From VAZQ01 sp036555745 (GTDB taxonomy: Bacteria; Pseudomonadota; Alphaproteobacteria; Rhizobiales; Xanthobacteraceae), in assembly GCA_036555745.1 (NCBI GenBank), contig DATBKV010000121.1, positions 46,632-110,631 on the forward strand: DNA of 64,000 bases, given 5' to 3'. Made by a program: the position numbers and the translations under genes. Shown here in pieces: positions 62,331 through 64,000 of the stretch (position 1 is its first letter; each line of letters opens with the position of its first letter). The notes below the pieces were generated by a model. The model was given only the letters and a program-made list of their open reading frames with translations. It ran no database searches and was not told the DNA's origin.

Positions 62331-63152
62331 TCAGGGCTGCGGCGATCGCTCGGAGGCCTTGGTCGCGTTCCAGATCTCTTCCATCTCGTCGAGCGTCGCC
62401 GATTGCGGGGTTTTGCCCCTGTTCGCCAACGCGCGCTCGACTTCGGCGAACCGATGCTCGAATTTGCGATTTGCGGCGCGCAGGGTTGCCTCCGGATCGA
62501 TGGCAAGGTGGCGCGCGAGGTTCACCGCCGCGAACAGCAGATCGCCGACCTCGCCAGCGGCGGCGGTGCGGTCGCCGGCGGCAAGCTCGGCCTCGATCTC
62601 GTCCGCTTCCTCGCGGATCTTGGCGATCACAGCGTGGGGATCGTTCCAATCGAAGCCGACTTGGCCGGCTTTGGCCTGCAGTTTGAGCGCGCGCGTAAGG
62701 GCGGGGAGGGTGACCGGGACGCCGGCCAGGGCGCCGCCGGACTCTTCTCCGCTGCGACCGTTGGACCTCTCTGCGCGCTCCTGCGCCTTGATGCGCTCCC
62801 ACAGCCCCTCGACTGCCGCGGGCCTAAGGCCGCGCGCGTCGCCGAATACATGGGGATGTCGGCGAATGAGCTTCTCCGTGAGCGCCTGCACGATGTCGGC
62901 GAAATCGAACGCCCCTTGCTCCTGCGCCATCCGGGCGTGGAATACGACCTGCAGCAGGAGATCGCCGAGCTCCTCGCGCAGATCCTCCAGATCGCCCCGC
63001 GCGATGGCGTCGGCGACCTCATAGGCTTCCTCGATCGTATAGGGGGCGATGGTCGCGAAATTCTGCTGCAGGTCCCAGGGGCATCCGCTTCCAGGCGTGC
63101 GCAGCGCCGCCATGATCTCGATGAGCCGGACGATGTCACGGGAGGGGGTCAT
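62331..63152 (-). CDS. mazG: nucleoside triphosphate pyrophosphohydrolase MazG
   Basis: Hydrolyses NTPs to NMP and pyrophosphate, cleaning aberrant nucleotides and affecting ppGpp-linked stress. 273 residues from the ATG at 63152, the full two-domain form. Domain 1 has MAALRTPGSGCPWDLQQNF and the EEAYEVADAI ... EELGDLLLQVVFHARMA motif; domain 2 has KIREEADEIEAEL and GEVGDLLFAAVNLARHL. The in-frame region further upstream is not conserved. The 169-base gap to dps shows no further gene. Confidence 0.95.
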   Translation of the reverse strand: MTPSRDIVRLIEIMAALRTPGSGCPWDLQQNFATIAPYTIEEAYEVADAIARGDLEDLREELGDLLLQVVFHARMAQEQGAFDFADIVQALTEKLIRRHPHVFGDARGLRPAAVEGLWERIKAQERAERSNGRSGEESGGALAGVPVTLPALTRALKLQAKAGQVGFDWNDPHAVIAKIREEADEIEAELAAGDRTAAAGEVGDLLFAAVNLARHLAIDPEATLRAANRKFEHRFAEVERALANRGKTPQSATLDEMEEIWNATKASERSPQP

Positions 63153-63321
63153 GAGCGAGACCTCATGCGCAGCCTGGCTGCTGGCCGCGGAGCCCGCCGG
63201 ATGTCGGGGGCAGGGCAAGGACAAGCTACGATGCTCTGCCCCCGCCTGTCCCGGCGATCCGTCGGCTGGAAGCACCGATGGCCGGGACCAGCCCGGCCAT
63301 CCGCCACAGGGCAACTTTGCT

Positions 63322-63861
63322 TCAGTGGCCGCCGCGCTCGGCCTGGCGGCTCGCTTCGAAGAGGAACCAGCAACGCTTCTCGGCCTCGTCGATGAAGTTC
63401 TCGAGCAAGCTCGCCGTCGCCACGTCCTCGTGCTTGTCGGCCACCTCGTGCGCCTCGCGCATTGAATGGATCTGCGCCTTGTTGTCGTTCATCAGCTCGC
63501 ACAGCATGTCGATCGCGGAGACATAGCTCTTGTCATTGTCCTTGATGCGCTGGAGCTTGGCGATGTGGCCGATCGAGCGGATGGTCGTGCCGCCGACCTT
63601 GCGCGCCCGCTCCGCCAGGATGTCGATGCTTGCCTGCAACTGGTCGGCCTGTTCGTCGAGCAAGAGGTGATAGTCGCGGAAATGCGGGCCGCTGACGTGC
63701 CAATGGAAGTTCTTGGTCTTGACGTAGAGCGCGAAGGTATCGGCGACGAGCCCGTTGAGGGCAGCCGAGACTTCGCGCACGGCGTCAGACGACAGGTCGG
63801 TCGGGGTGTCGAGCCGGGCGGGGGCAGTGCGCGGCTCGAGCTTCTTCACTTTGGTGGACAC
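63322..63861 (-). CDS. dps: Dps-family DNA-binding ferritin
   Basis: 179 residues from a GTG at 63861, preceded by GAGGTGCC. Dodecameric ferritin that stores iron and protects DNA from peroxide. The interface ferroxidase ligands are in KTKNFHWHVSGPHFRDYH and LLLDEQADQLQASID; the Lys/Arg-rich N-terminal 15 residues (VSTKVKKLEPRT) could bind DNA. An ATG at 63921 would extend the protein by 20 residues but overlaps the -10 element of the promoter candidate, so I reject it. Confidence 0.92.
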   Translation of the reverse strand: MSTKVKKLEPRTAPARLDTPTDLSSDAVREVSAALNGLVADTFALYVKTKNFHWHVSGPHFRDYHLLLDEQADQLQASIDILAERARKVGGTTIRSIGHIAKLQRIKDNDKSYVSAIDMLCELMNDNKAQIHSMREAHEVADKHEDVATASLLENFIDEAEKRCWFLFEASRQAERGGH

Positions 63862-63919
63862 GGAGGCACCTCGTGCTTGCGGATGTGGATGTGGGACTGC
63901 GCCGGCGAGCGGCGCTTTC

Positions 63920-63949
63920 ATATCAGCGCGAAACGGGAACAGCGGTCAA
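63920..63949 (-). promoter_or_regulatory. candidate dps promoter
   Basis: On the minus strand TTGACC (63949-63944) and TGATAT (63925-63920) are 18 bases apart, a fair sigma-70-type match. The transcript would start about 63913, leaving a leader of roughly 50 bases before the GTG at 63861. No clear OxyR or Irr site can be asserted. Confidence 0.4.
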
Positions 63950-64000
63950 ACGCAGCCGGCCGGTTCCGGTTCCCCGATTCGCATAAGAGATATTATGGAA

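Noticed and set aside
61236..63395. A 719-codon open frame opposite tctC and mazG
   Set aside because: Antisense to two recognisable genes and crosses the intergenic repeat; no family motifs.

Overview
The window is a GC-rich, gene-dense stretch of an alphaproteobacterial chromosome. Several things point to Hyphomicrobiales (Rhizobiales), near the Bradyrhizobiaceae/Xanthobacteraceae: the order dusB-ntrB-ntrC-ntrY-ntrX-dat-hfq-hflX, a pyruvate dehydrogenase operon whose E1 beta subunit carries its own lipoyl domain and which contains DUF5076 genes, a GTTC-N7-GTTC type LexA operator, a fused ispDF, and a palindromic intergenic repeat of the rhizobial type at 61160-61259. No insertion sequence, prophage, CRISPR array, tRNA or rRNA gene was found. 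I could run no search, so family names rest on recognised motifs and gene order.

Layout. 1-1538: the end of a B12-type radical SAM protein and a SAM methyltransferase. 1539-2462: a structured, apparently non-coding gap with a promoter-like element and a boxB/boxA-like element resembling an rRNA operon leader. 2463-7393: gltA and gltX leftward, with glnS divergent. 7510-10660: comEC and lexA converge, with a LexA operator upstream of lexA. 10720-18616: a leftward run ppiD-trpE-trpG-trpD-trpC-moaC-moeA. 18776-25390: tpiA, then two tandem copies of a Tat-exported gluconate-2-dehydrogenase-like pair (small subunit plus GMC flavoprotein) and one monohaem cytochrome c. 25589-31729: secG, pyrG, a NIPSNAP protein, guanine deaminase, kdsA and an MFS transporter. 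31815-35210: a TPP riboswitch and thiO-thiS-thiG-thiE, with queF convergent. 35383-37938: eno, a 2OG-Fe(II) oxygenase-like protein and ftsB. 38113-47143: pdhA, pdhB, two DUF5076 genes, pdhC, lpdA, an amidohydrolase, lipA and ratA. 47191-49671: a leftward set ispDF-cinA-racemase-like protein. 49872-60119: dusB, ntrBC, ntrYX, a D-amino-acid aminotransferase, hfq and hflX. 60144-64000: two orphan periplasmic binding proteins, mazG and dps.

How the genes fit together. Most of the window is conserved central metabolism and nitrogen control. LipA would supply lipoyl groups to the E1 beta and E2 subunits encoded just upstream, with lpdA as E3. The thi operon is visibly under TPP control. The accessory layer consists of the duplicated GMC dehydrogenase block, guaD with the MFS transporter, the amidohydrolase, the racemase-like protein that lacks both catalytic cysteines, and the two orphan binding proteins. 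The observations most worth following are the duplicated dehydrogenase module with its unusually simple cytochrome, the orphan rRNA-leader-like element, the paired DUF5076 genes separated by two hairpins inside the PDH operon, and a hairpin that buries the lipA ribosome binding site.
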